In this document: positions 35,986-47,666 of the stretch, piece by piece
Position numbering within the stretch: the first letter of the stretch is position 1
How the letters are laid out: the number at the start of each line of letters is the position of its first letter
Origin: Tomocerus qinae
Lineage: Eukaryota; Arthropoda; Collembola; Entomobryomorpha; Tomoceridae
Assembly (NCBI GenBank): GCA_020055645.1
Contig: CM034549.1
Location: 12,910,430 to 12,974,429 of the forward strand
Length of the DNA stretch: 64,000 nt
Direction: 5' to 3'
Program-made: the position numbers and the translations under genes
The notes under the pieces: model-generated
The model's input: only the letters and a program-made list of their open reading frames with translations
Databases searched by the model: none
What the model was told of the DNA's origin: nothing

Positions 35986-37755
35986 CTTTTTCGAAGAAAC
36001 TTTCTCGGTGGCGAAAGAGCCTTGGCGAAAATCCGTAAAATTTGAGTACGCAAGAAGGATTAGTATCTTTATGCACAAGGAGCTCGGGTACCGGAGGTGA
36101 AGATGAATTCTGTACAATTCAAAGGGGCATATTAAAAAAATACTTTTCTTCTTAAGACATATACATTAACTATAGGTACAATAGCACAGAGCCCCTAGGC
36201 CCCTATTTAATACATGGAATCTGTAAAATCTTACTAAGAATACGTGTACCAAAGTTATAAAATTGTATTTATCGTCAAAAAAATTGGAATTTTATTAATG
36301 CCTTAAATATGAATTTACTAAATTTCCCTTCCAGACATACCAATTATATGTGCAAAAATCTAAGTTTTCTTGGTTCGTACAACAGCTCTACTAACACACT
36401 AACACTTCACTAGACTAACCTTTGCAAAGCTAATCTAAAGGAAGCACGTACATTATTAGACTTTGGACACTGTATTGTACATAGATTTATGTGAAGTAAT
36501 TACGCATTAAGCAGATACTGAGATTTTTTGATATACCTTTGTGCTTACCTGGGAGTATGTATTTCTATGTGAATTTTATTTAATCTGTACTTTAGATTTG
36601 TATTATTGTTGATTGTGGGAATAATTTCCCGGAAATGCAGTGAATATTCAACTATCTTGCGTAATTAAAATGATAAAAACTAGCCTTATTTAAACCGGCC
36701 CTCTGTCCTCGCCTTTATTATGAGGGGGACAAAACAACTTTCCCTTTTAAAGTTTACATGAGTTGCTGCAATCAAATTACATACAGCGCAAAGCTAGAAA
36801 CTCAGACGACTTTTGGACTATTATGTAAATATCTATGTTGTGCTTTAGTTTAGACTTGGCCTATAGCCAAACCTTTGCAATAAGCTATCATAGTCTATAT
36901 ATTGTTCTATAATGTATTTGTAAGTAACACAACAAAAAGATGTGTATTTGTTTATATGTAAGTACTATACGTATCCACTCCACCATGCACCATCCATCAG
37001 GTGATTCAAGTAAGATATTCCGGCAAAAGACTACTTGAATCTTGTATTATTCGTTCATACAATACACAATACATACGTTATACACGGTATACGTAAGCCC
37101 ATGTAAAACCTAGGTTGAATTAATGCAGATGTTCACTGTCAAGTGCTCTACGAATCTTTACATAATTTTTACTCGAAATAAAAGATAATGCACTAAGACA
37201 AGCAAATTGTTCCATCCTAATTCTATCTAAACAGTCTTACATTTACACTGCGAGACTACGACTCAGAACTGTCCGTACTCAGTTCTAGTCGTTCTAGATT
37301 AGGCAAACTAGCCAACAAAAAGGAGTGTTCAAGATTTTGGTGATAGTTAATATCACATTATTCAAATGTGATTGTCAATCACCTCATCACAGTCAACTTT
37401 TTGTATACTTTGGTCCACTTAGTTCTACCGCACGCTAAGTTTCACTGGAGGTTTAAAAGTTGTCATTTTGTTTCTGCATAAGCAATATTTTGTAATCACT
37501 AGCAATAGTTTTGTCATTCCATCTCCATCATTGTCATCTATTGTCTATACATATAATTCCATGTACATGTTTCACCATCATTTTCAATTTTCAAATGTAG
37601 TACGTACTGGTCATTGTTTCTAACTTAAAATATAAAGAACAAAGGAATTTTCATTTTACCTTACGGCAGACCGCAGACGGTATTATTTTATTATTAGTGT
37701 TCCGCCGACAATAGTTAATAGTGTCCAGTTTTTAGAACAGCAATCAAGGGCAAAA
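35986..37755. other. Divergent intergenic region
   Basis: Separates the minus-strand 5-phosphatase from the plus-strand RBBP6-like gene and should contain both promoters. The first 132 bases are an open extension of the 5-phosphatase frame. No TATA box is obvious. Confidence 0.4.
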
Positions 37756-39059
37756 ATGCAGCGCTTCAATAACTCCAGGGAAAAACCCGTAGAAATGTCT
37801 GTGAAATACAGATTTAAGTCTTCAATCGAGTTTTCAACAGTTCTTTTCTCAGGAACTTACATCTCTGTCGGTGATTTGCGTAAGGAGATAACGAAACAAA
37901 AGCGACTTGCACCTAACGCAGACTACGAATTACAGATAATGAACGCTGAAACAAAACACGGTAAAGTTGCTGGAAAAATATTCTGATAATAATATTTTAG
38001 TAGGGATTGTGCTAATTATTATTCTCTTTTTCAGTATACGAATTCGACCCTACGCTCATTCCAGCAAACACAAATCTGATTGTATCTCGCATTCCAGTGG
38101 TGTCCAAGACATCATCAAGTCAAAGAGAAAATGAATTGAAAAAAATCGGTCTTCCAACGTCTTCACCACTTCCGGTGCCAGAAACAAACAAATTCTCCAA
38201 TGCTATAGAAAATACATATTACCACCAGGGTAGCTATGAAAATACCAACAATGACTACGACTACAGTAACTATTACGGTGGAGAATACGGCGGTAATAAT
38301 GGATATGATTATGGATATTATGGCGAACAACCTGAGGGACAAAATTATTATGATTATGAATACGGCTACTCAGCAAATACAGATTCAAATACTGCTGTAG
38401 AACCCAACCCTAACTTGCAATACGTTCCAATGACCACCCCTATTAAATCTCATCGATACGTACCATACGCTTATTCCAGGAGAACTTCGAAAGACAATAT
38501 TTCTGTCATTCCAGCAGGACAAAATGACGAGGTTTCTTCACCAAGCGAGGGTCAAACAACACCCAGTACCTCACCAACAGGGATTAGCTTTGGTAATGGT
38601 AATCCAAAATATGAAAAACCCCCCAGTGCACACTACACATGCTTTAAATGTAACCAACCTGGCCACTGGATCAAGCATTGTCCTCTTTTTGTGATGGCTC
38701 AGGCTCAGACAGTAATCTATCTTTATCTACCATTATTTTTTGCTAATGCAATTACTTACTGCCAATTAAACTTTTAATTTGTAACTGTAATTCAAAAATA
38801 TTCAAGCTCTTATTTTGTATATAATAGGTAAGAAAATCAACGGGAATTCCTAGAAGTCAAATGGTCATTGTCGATGATGCAGTCGAAGGCGCTTACATCA
38901 CTCCAGAAGGTCGCTACGCAGTTCCAGTTACTCACATGTAAGATAATTTCTTCTTTCTATAAACTTGTTATCATCAAAGACGAAAATTACTTAGTGTAAC
39001 TATTTTGCAATATAATGGTGGTAATTTACAGGGAAGCCAAACTAGCACAAAGACAATGA
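37756..39059 (+). CDS. RBBP6/SNAMA-like protein with DWNN and zinc knuckle but no RING, four exons
   Basis: Exons 37756-37960, 38035-38690, 38828-38937, 39032-39059 give 332 residues, or 319 if the second Met (37795, MSVKYRFKSS, the usual DWNN start) is used. The DWNN ubiquitin-like domain covers about 14-89 (GDLRKEITKQKRL, DYELQIMNA, ANTNLIVSRIPV). A Tyr/Gly/Asn-rich low-complexity stretch follows (DYDYSNYYGGEYGG and GYDYGYYGEQ, about 120-165). A CCHC zinc knuckle is at 271-284 (CFKCNQPGHWIKHC), then KSTGIPRSQM and ITPEGRYAVPVTHM, which match the RBBP6 region between knuckle and RING. The last exon adds only EAKLAQRQ and a stop. RBBP6 is an E3 ligase of p53 regulation and a 3'-end processing factor; without the RING this product should not be an E3 itself. 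The exon 2 donor (TTTTT|GTGATG) is weak. Confidence 0.88.
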
Positions 39060-39352
39060 ATTGGGTGGCACTACAGGCACAGTTATAGTTTTGAACAAAT
39101 TGAATAATATGTATTTAATATCCGGAATATGGACAGAGACTGAAAATACAGATACTGTTTGCGTTTACATATACATTTTAAAAGATATTTAGGTATGAAT
39201 TTATGAACAACATCTTCGTAATTAATCTCAAGTGGACTAAACTGCCAATTTGACCAATGAATAGAATATACTGATTTACTGATTAATTAATTGTACTAAA
39301 TTGTAATTAAGTATAGTCATCTTCACAAGCTAAATATTGTATCAGTAATAAC

Positions 39353-39358
39353 AATAAA
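39353..39358 (+). terminator. Polyadenylation signal, RBBP6-like gene
   Basis: AATAAA about 290 bases after the stop, followed within 20 bases by a T/G-rich run (TTTTTTTGTTTTTGTTTTG), the expected downstream element. This supports transcript end here, before any RING exon. Confidence 0.65.
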
Positions 39359-39359
39359 C

Positions 39360-41158
39360 TGCTATAATTTTTTTGTTTTTGTTTTGAGGCATATTTCATC
39401 ATATTTAGATGAAGGATTAATTTTTATTGCACTACTCATATGAAATGTCTTCTTTGCGATGTTTTTCAGAGAAACTTGACTGGTATACGTACTGTAACGT
39501 ACACAATCTTGTTTAGTCACATAATTTATAATCACAAATGCACTTCTAAGTTATTTCCTCTACTAATCGTTTATAAATGCTTGTAATACTTATTAAATAC
39601 ATCATAATTGTTACTTACCAATAAATAGAAATTAAAATGGATCTTATCCTGTACTTGTACTTTATTGATTTATTCACTATTCAGCCACATATATTCCATG
39701 CATGAATAAAATATTTGATTCATGGTAATTAGCATGAAGTGAATTGATTTCGCTTTTAATTAGCTTTTACAAAACATACATAAAACGATTAGTGAAACAG
39801 TGAAAGGTATGGGGTACTAATTAAGTGGTTATTAATTTTCATGAAATTACAGGTTAATGATGATGATTAAAAGTGCAAAGTGTATATGCCGTGTATGGTG
39901 AATTCGAATTCAAGACAACGGGAATTTTATGATCCGCATTTTTGAATGTAATCTTGTTTAAAATGTGAAATTTATTTATAAGTTTCTTAAACTTACGACC
40001 CCAATAATGTTGATGGATGGATGGGGCGAAGGCGCAGATGTGTTTAGTTGAGAAGTTGGGAAAGGGTATTATGTACGTTTATGCTTAGAGCTATGCGTTA
40101 AGTATATAGCACATAAACATTCACTACCAACTATTATGATTATGATATGATATGGACCAAATCTCATTGGAAAGGTTTACTGATAGTTCTAATGGAGGAT
40201 GTAAGTATTACGATATAGCATTATAGATGGAAATGAATACTCAAAATATGATTCTAATGCTTTAAAATGGCAATAGCAAACTAATTATATTTATACTATA
40301 CAATGTAAGCTGTAATTTTGGTGGTTGGATAGTGATTAAATAGCACACATTGATATAGACCGTTGAAAGAACCTCTATAGTGACACAAATGGAGGACATG
40401 CTTCAATTAATATGACAGTCCACTGGTTATATCCATATCCAGAGCAGTGTCCTGTCTACGCAACTTGTCAATGAGTCATTTATTTAGTGTTTTATTGACA
40501 AATACTTTCTCAGCCTATATAATAGATACCAAACGCATAGAAAAATATTATTGCAATATCACTCGCTCACAAAGATTTACACAACCGGATGAATCAACAG
40601 AAAAAATGTGTGTACTTAATATTTTGTAGTAAAGTACCTGTTTGTGCTATGCTAATTAAAGTTGAGTGAGTTGATTTGCTATCTATTACTAACTATTAAG
40701 TATGGTAAGGTACGCATTTTGTTTTCCTGTGTATTTATAAATACGTCAGGATTACATATAATGCAAATAAACAATTTGCGATTTGACTGCCTTGCGACGA
40801 CACTATTTCACATGAAACCCAAGTGTTTACTTTGTTCAATTGTGTACTAGGTAATAATATTATTATGCTTTACCACAAAATCGTCCCAGGCTTTTCAAAA
40901 TCTATTGATTGATGATAGAATCGTATGATGCATGTAAATACCGGTATCATATCAAAGTCTCAACAAAATACTCTGAATTAATATTTAACAATCTATTACA
41001 GCTACAAACAATGATAGGTAATGTAAGAACGCAATAAAAATCAATTAGCACCAGGTGCAGATTGTATATTTCGTGGAATACGGAAACTGATTTACTTGTT
41101 ACTAACTTATTTTAATTTGTTTTGATTATTGTTTACATTTTTTTAAGTTGATCTTTCA
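39360..41158. other. Intergenic
   Basis: AT-rich spacer. I looked for a RING exon (paired CxxC with CxH) continuing the RBBP6-like frame and did not see one. A CAGGTG E-box lies near 41052, upstream of the next gene. Confidence 0.4.
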
Positions 41159-41166
41159 TATATAAA
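41159..41166 (+). promoter_or_regulatory. TATA box of the small Ser-rich gene
   Basis: TATATAAA followed by GGG, about 200 bases before the start codon. The intervening A/C-rich sequence with no upstream ATG reads like a 5' UTR. Confidence 0.6.
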
Positions 41167-41366
41167 GGGACTTAGCACAACAGAAAAAACAACTAGTCCA
41201 AGTTCAACCACTGAAACAGAAACTAAAATCTAACCAGTTCAACAAAGACTTCAGAAGCCTTAACCAACTCTTCACTAAGGTCACAAATAGACTTTAACCA
41301 ACACTTGAAATCTTACACAAAAAGCCAGCAGAAGTAACAGTTTAGTTTTCGAAACCATTTGTCATC

Positions 41367-41708
41367 ATGAATAACATCGACTACGAATTTAACGACGAGA
41401 GAATTGAACTGTATACCCGACCTGTAAGCTGCTGTTGCACATTTTCTGATAAACAAAATATTTATCATGCATTTCAGTCCTAATGAATATTTGAAATTAT
41501 TACTCTTCCTATTTTACAGATGAAGAAATCCAAGAAAAACAAATCAGACAGTATCGATTCAACTGCATCTACTATTTCCACCTCAAGTAAACCTCGACTT
41601 TCATGGCTGTCATTTAAATCTGTTGACTACGGTCGAGCCAGCAGCATGGACCTCGAACAAAGACGATTGAGTCTCTATTCAAGCTCTCCATGTTCAAATG
41701 GATACTGA
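41367..41708 (+). CDS. Small Ser/Lys-rich protein, 81 residues, two exons
   Basis: Exons 41367-41423 and 41520-41708 join in phase 0 (donor GTAAGC, acceptor TTTTACAG) to give 81 residues. The first 19 are acidic/polar (MNNIDYEFNDERIELYTRP). The rest begins with a basic patch (KKSKKNK), then a Ser/Thr run (SIDSTASTISTSSK) and a tail with RRLSLYSSSPCSNGY, which offers RRxS-type kinase sites. No signal peptide, membrane segment or known domain is visible. A strong TATA box, compact structure and AATAAA at 41868 suggest a short inducible transcript. I do not recognise the family. The second exon alone also starts with ATG, so a 62-residue form is possible. Confidence 0.65.
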
Positions 41709-41867
41709 CATGCATATGCTAAAATGTGACAATTGAAACTATCCCTACAGACTATAATTTATCTAATGGACTTTAGTTCTATAAGCTATAACTTAATTTA
41801 CATACAAGTGTATAATTTTGTAATTTTCTTCTGTACGCAACTTTTGCATGCGTTTACCTGCCTACAT

Positions 41868-41873
41868 AATAAA
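41868..41873 (+). terminator. Candidate polyadenylation signal
   Basis: AATAAA 160 bases after the stop of the small Ser-rich gene. Confidence 0.45.
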
Positions 41874-42707
41874 CATGTAATTACTACAGATACAATTCTA
41901 AATATACCTTTCCTCTAATGGAAAAAAACTAATATTAATAATTTTTTTTAGAATATGCATGGATTATTAAATCATTTTCACTTTCAATGATACAACAATG
42001 TAACGAAAATGACCATTTATTACTTGTCCAAGTTACAAAATTTACTAAGTAAATGGTCTTTTGTACTGTACAGTGCAGTGTACACACGACGAACACACAA
42101 AATGGACATTGCTTTTTCAAATTCATTACTATTGCACTATACATAAATAGTAAAAATCTGATAATTTAATTAACTTAAAATAATATTTTCAATGATTTTA
42201 TCATCTGTCACCCTTCAAGTCGAAAAATTGGCGTTATTGTTTCAATTTTGTTTTTTGTTTCAATGTTTTAGTTCATTTGTATATAGCGAATGACCAATCT
42301 GAAGCTGACATTCCATGTATATAAATAACTGCATTTTTTCCAATGTGTTTTATCTTCCAGCTCTCTTTAATCTTATCTATAACATCAACTATGATCAACT
42401 ACCATTTGAAACACACATTACAGTATACATGTTATGTCTGAATGTATGTATTCACGCAATTGCTATTAAATGACATCAAATGACTGATCTGACAGCTTGG
42501 CCATAGAAATTGTATTACTTGATCCTTATAGTATGGGTTGAACTTATATTGGTATACTGGTATATTAGTTAATTTATTATATCCCAAAAAATTACAGCAC
42601 AGGAACTTCGTTGATGAGTGAACCAAAACTACAATACGTACACTATGTTTTATATTAATGTCCTTGGAATGGCCTAAAGCAGGCGTAGTTAAAGGAGTGA
42701 GAATGTC
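41874..42707. other. Intergenic
   Basis: AT-rich spacer between the small gene and the P450. No exon seen. Confidence 0.4.
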
Positions 42708-42736
42708 TATATAAACCTGAGTTAGAATGTCATCAG
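42708..42736 (+). promoter_or_regulatory. Candidate P450 core promoter (TATA plus initiator)
   Basis: TATATAAA at 42708-42715 is followed at the usual distance by an arthropod-type initiator, ATCAGA (A at 42735). The start codon of the P450 is 450 bases downstream. Confidence 0.5.
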
Positions 42737-43184
42737 ACAGTCGAATCAGTCGTACATAAATTATTCTAGACCATCAAGTTAGATTAGAGTACCTGTCTCA
42801 TGTGAGGCATTTTCCTGTATAGGAAACCTTATACTGTAATTGAATACTGCTAAAGAAACCTTACATTAAAACTGCGCGTGCAGACGTAAAATATAAAATC
42901 AATAATATTCTTTTCACCAAACATACAAGAAACTACTTCAGTTTTGGCAAAAGATCAATAATACCATTAGATTAGTGTAGATACCTAAACCTTTTCGTAG
43001 ATCATTGTTTTTATTTTGACATCGACATTTAGAAAATTAAAATCGCATATACTAAACAGAATCTTCAATTCCACTGAGCACGAAATGAGTTTACATTTAT
43101 ACATGTGCTAAAACAAAATCACAATCGCATCTGGGTATGCATAAAATATAGACAAATAAACTGTACCAATTGTCATCACATAAA

Positions 43185-45967
43185 ATGAGTTCCCAAGTAG
43201 AAACTGTGTTATGGGGTGCAGCGATTATTTTGGTAGGCATACTTTTTAAGAGAATATTCCGCCATCATTACGGACTTCCTCCTGGTAAGCTTTGGAATCA
43301 ACTAATCAACTGGCGATTGATATACTTAGCCTAATTTGAATTGTAAAGATTAAGATAATTTTACTCATTTTACTAGGACCATTTAGATTTCCATTGATTG
43401 GGAATCTTCTACAAATTATTTTGTTGGATCATGAAAAGCCATATGCAGCTTTACATACTTTATCCAAACAGTATGGAAACATGATGACCATCCAAACTGG
43501 AATCGTTAATTCTGGTTCGATTCGATACTCTTTAATTATCTTTCCTTAACAAATAATTTCAATTACATCCTAATGTCGGTTCGAATAATATATGAAAGTG
43601 CAATTTATTTCGACAGTTGTAATAAGCGGTTACGACGAAATCAAACGAATATTGAGTAATGACGATTTTCTAGGAAGGCATGCAGATAGCTGGTTATTAT
43701 CACGCACTTTTGGAAAACCTTTAGGTAATTTCTGGAAATATATTCCAAAGACTAAAATATATCTGATATTCTGCAAGTTTGTGTAATTGATTTTTGTGTT
43801 TATGATGTAGGGTTGTTATTTGGAAGAGTTGATATTTGGAGAGAGAATCGTCGTTTCACAATGAGACACTTGAAAGATTCCGGTTTTGGAAAACATAATA
43901 AAATGGAATTTCTAATCGCAGAAGAAGTGGATGAATTTGTGCGAAACTTACAGGCCAAAATGTTAGAGAACAAAGGGATTGCTCGATTGGACGATGCTTT
44001 TACATTGCCTGTTTTAAATGTTGTTTGGGGATTCATTACAGGAAATCGATTTCCGCATAATGACCCTAAATTGAAAGAGTTAGTGCATCATGTTGATGAA
44101 TATTTCTCTTCATTTAAAGCTGCAGGAAGCATTCTGCCAGCATTTCCATTTCTTTATAAATGGGCACCTTCACTCTGTGGATTTACAAAGCAAGTAGAAG
44201 TTAATTATGCGCTGCATGGTTTCTTCAATGCAAGTTTAATTCTCATTCCATAATATGGGCAATAGATTCAATATGATTAGGATTTAAAAATGACGAAATG
44301 ATTTTTTTAATAGGAATTACTTACTAAAGTCCGCAGTAATGAAAACTATAAAACCAACCCTGAGACATTTGTAGAAACGTTTCTAAATAAAATTGATGAA
44401 AAACATCCCGAGGATGCCGAAAAAGAAAATGATCGCCCAGATATCTTTACAGGTTCCTATTAATTGGTTATTAATAGCATATGACTTGATAATTTCTATT
44501 TAAATGAACCTAAGCTATTACATAGTCATACTACTCCGAGGTGACGAGAATATCATTACAGAATATTTGTGTTACAGATGAAAATCTCATATCCATAATC
44601 TACGACTTCTTTATCGCGGGCTCAGAAACAACAGCAAATGCTATAGCATATTTACTTCTCTTTGTAACTCTGCACCAAAATATTCAATCTAAAGTGCAAC
44701 AGGAGATTGATTCCGTTATTGGAAAATCAAAATGGCCTGACGCAGGAGATCAGACTAAGTAAGATACAATGACGTTATTGATATTGCATACCAACTAACA
44801 TTTACCTGCATTATCAATCAGTATATAATTATAACTAGGCTCCCAGTAAAATTTGGCAAATGTAGAAAGGTAGGCGTCTAGCAAACATTAACAGAATTTA
44901 TAAATAATTAGAAAAATTCCACCACTTGTCACATAACAGAACACATTTCACGTAGATAAGATTGCTTACAATTAGGGTGGCCTATTAGGTAACTCATTTC
45001 GGTGTAAGAGGAAGTGGGCATGCGTATTTTGTTATTTGCCTTTAAGAAACGTACATAGATTACGTGTGCGGTTGATCGGAGGAGGAGGTACCTAAAAGTG
45101 TTACAGTCACAGTCAGCATTTACATTACAGTTGGGGGACGGGGTTTTGCGTGACACAATAAATGCAGGTCTCCCAGGCTCTCCTACCAGACCAGACATAC
45201 ATAGATATATAGTTAGGTTGGTAAATTTATTGCTTTACCTCAGACTGTGGTTATATATTAGATGGGACTAATCGTATTAATAAAGTATGTCGGTATAATG
45301 TGCAATTTTAATTTCTTTAGAATGCCATACACGGAAGCTACTATTCTAGAAACGTTAAGAATGCGCACTGTCCTGCCACTTGGACCAAGGAAACCGTCGA
45401 AAGACATTCACGTTGACATATCAGGAAAATCCTATTGCATTCCAAAGGTTACTTAAGAAGAGCATTTTAAACGATTTATAATTTTATGAGATAAAACAAC
45501 CCTGTAATTCGGGGGATGTACTTATTTGGAATTTACCTTGCTACGTAAAAATTCATTTAATATTGTGTAGGGTACCCTTGTCCTGGTCAACTATTATTCT
45601 GCACACATGGATGAAAATACATGGGGAGACCCCGATGTTTTTCGACCAGAGAGATTTATTAATGAAGATGGACAGCTTTTCAATACAGAGAAATTAATTC
45701 CTTTCGCATTAGGTGGGTTTTTCTAATTGAAACATATTCAAGAATAAGTTATTACAAGACATTCCAAAGCATGTGTATTATTTTTTAGGGAAAAGAAACT
45801 GCGTCGGTGAGTCCCTTGCCCGAATGACGATGTTTCTATTCTTCACCAGATTACTTCAGAAGTTCAATTTTGAAGTGAACAGATTAGACGAGGAGCCGAG
45901 TAACACCCCAGAGGTTGGAATTACGATAAAACCCAAACCTTACTGTGTCTATGTAAAACCTCGTTAA
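43185..45967 (+). CDS. Cytochrome P450, CYP2-clan type, nine exons
   Basis: Exons 43185-43284, 43377-43514, 43617-43724, 43811-44229, 44314-44452, 44578-44758, 45321-45447, 45571-45712, 45789-45967 give 510 residues, a full-length P450. The N-terminal anchor (about 8-24) is followed by a basic patch and the Pro hinge LPPGPFRFPLIGN. Helix C has WRENRRFTMRHL. Helix I has AGSETT (315-320). The ExxR pair is ETLR (372-375). FRPERF and the haem loop FALGKRNCVG (Cys456) are intact. It should be an ER-bound haem monooxygenase. The RRFTxRHL helix C and the overall layout fit the CYP2 clan (relatives include CYP15, CYP18, CYP303-307); I cannot fix the subfamily or substrate. The intron after exon 4 begins GC (44230, GCAAGT) rather than GT. 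The exon 2 donor (GTTCGA) is weak. Confidence 0.93.
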
Positions 45968-46077
45968 GATCGTACCATGTTATAAATACATTTTGCTGAC
46001 AGTATTGAAACTCATTTGCTGGAAAGTAATTGAAGGCAAGTGATAAGTTTCCCAGAAAATATCTAGAACATTATATT

Positions 46078-46083
46078 AATAAA
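46078..46083 (+). terminator. Polyadenylation signal, P450 gene
   Basis: AATAAA 110 bases after the stop; a second copy lies about 40 bases further on. Confidence 0.5.
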
Positions 46084-47666
46084 AATATTAATCTTACAAG
46101 CACTGTAGCTTATTTCTGAATAAAATATGAATTCGACCTTTGTAAACTTCTAGATTGCTATCATTTGCATTATTCCCTTATGGGAAACTAGAGATTGAAT
46201 ATAACGGATTGGTTGGGTAATTGGATATACGAAACGAATATGTGATACCATGAAAAGCTTGGTTCTATTTCCAGCAAGATAATATGGATCCCCACTCTGT
46301 ATAATAAGAAAATTCGTTGCTGTCTTGTGGTCTCGGTCTCAGGGATCGGTCTTAGGTCTCTTGGTGGCGGCCATTGAACCCTTTATTAACAAAAATGTAA
46401 CCAAATTTACAACAAGGGCAGTACCTATGCAATTACACATAGTTTCAATTTCAAATGTAATCCGTACGGCCAGCTTCATTTTTACACAATGCAGAGGACA
46501 TTAACGTAATCAATTTTTAATTAGGGCATGGAATCCTGTCCGGGGCCGACTCCTAAGAGGGAATTACTACTAAAAGACTTTAGTCCTAAACAACTCCTAA
46601 AAAGTGCTTCTTTCTTCGATGCCAGATACTAATTGAATGTTTTAAATATTTTTACAGTTCCCCTTTAAACAACATCTAGTCGTATCTCTTCGATTTGTTT
46701 ACAAATCAGTAGTTAACTTTAGAGCAGCCCTATATGCTAAATTACTAATTGCATTGCACATAGTAATAGCTGGCAGTAGGAGTCCTGGAGTAGTCTTTTA
46801 GGAGTGATTCTCTCGCAGGAATTCTCCAGAATTCACTAGATAGTTTTTCCGGATCACAAAAGGTACCTGCTACCCTGCATTTTGGTATTTGCAGGGCCAA
46901 GAATTCTACCCATTAACAGCTGCTACCAAATCTGCTTAAAACATACTCTTTATCCGAATAAATATTATATCCAAGGGGAGAGAGGCAATGGCAAATTCGT
47001 GGAAAAGAGGACTACGAAATTAGAAAGGGTAGGTTCACGGAATTAGACTAATAGGTAATAGGGCAGGTAATAGGACTAATAGGGTAGGTTAGAAATAGAA
47101 ACAAAATAATTAAATTGTAGAGTATGAGTATGAGTAGAGCAGAGTAACCAATGTAAATCATGAATATGAATAGGTTTTACTTTTGTGTGAAAAAAGTGAA
47201 CAGGGAATTTCTACTGAATCAAACTGAACCTTGATCATCGTGGGGCCAAGTGAAACATATTTGCCGCACCTTTACGAATTTGATTTACGGGACACGTTCA
47301 TCTCACACAAAGCTTTCTTGAAAACAATTTAAGTTTTTTAGTTATTTTACTATATGGTTCAGTCTTTTTTAATGTAACTGTCAACTATAATACTAGTGCT
47401 ATTATAATTATTGAGAAGCACAGCCTTAGCAGTTGGTCATAGGCTAATTGACTGACAGCAAGTGGAACTAGTGGAAGTTCTGCTGTAAATATACCCTTAC
47501 ACCTTACAGGACAGTCCGGCCGTATCCGGACGGCAGGCAGATACAGGCCGGTCGGTAAAAAGTTTTAGGTTCAATATTTCAATAAAATAATTAATTGAAA
47601 TTGTTGTTGATTATTTTATGTTTATTATTATTAATATTAACTGAATATTTATGCTATATCTTAGAA
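46084..47666. other. Intergenic spacer with a decayed inverted repeat
   Basis: Between about 46531 and 46823 two diverged inverted arms share ACTxCTAAAAGACT and GGAATxCCTG blocks, suggesting an old fold-back element. ATCTTAG directly before the GASZ start codon looks like a 5' UTR intron acceptor. Confidence 0.4.

Noticed and set aside
41080-41095. Heat-shock-element-like TTCGTGGAA upstream of the small gene
   Set aside because: Spacing between TTC and GAA is three bases, not two, and only one pair is present.
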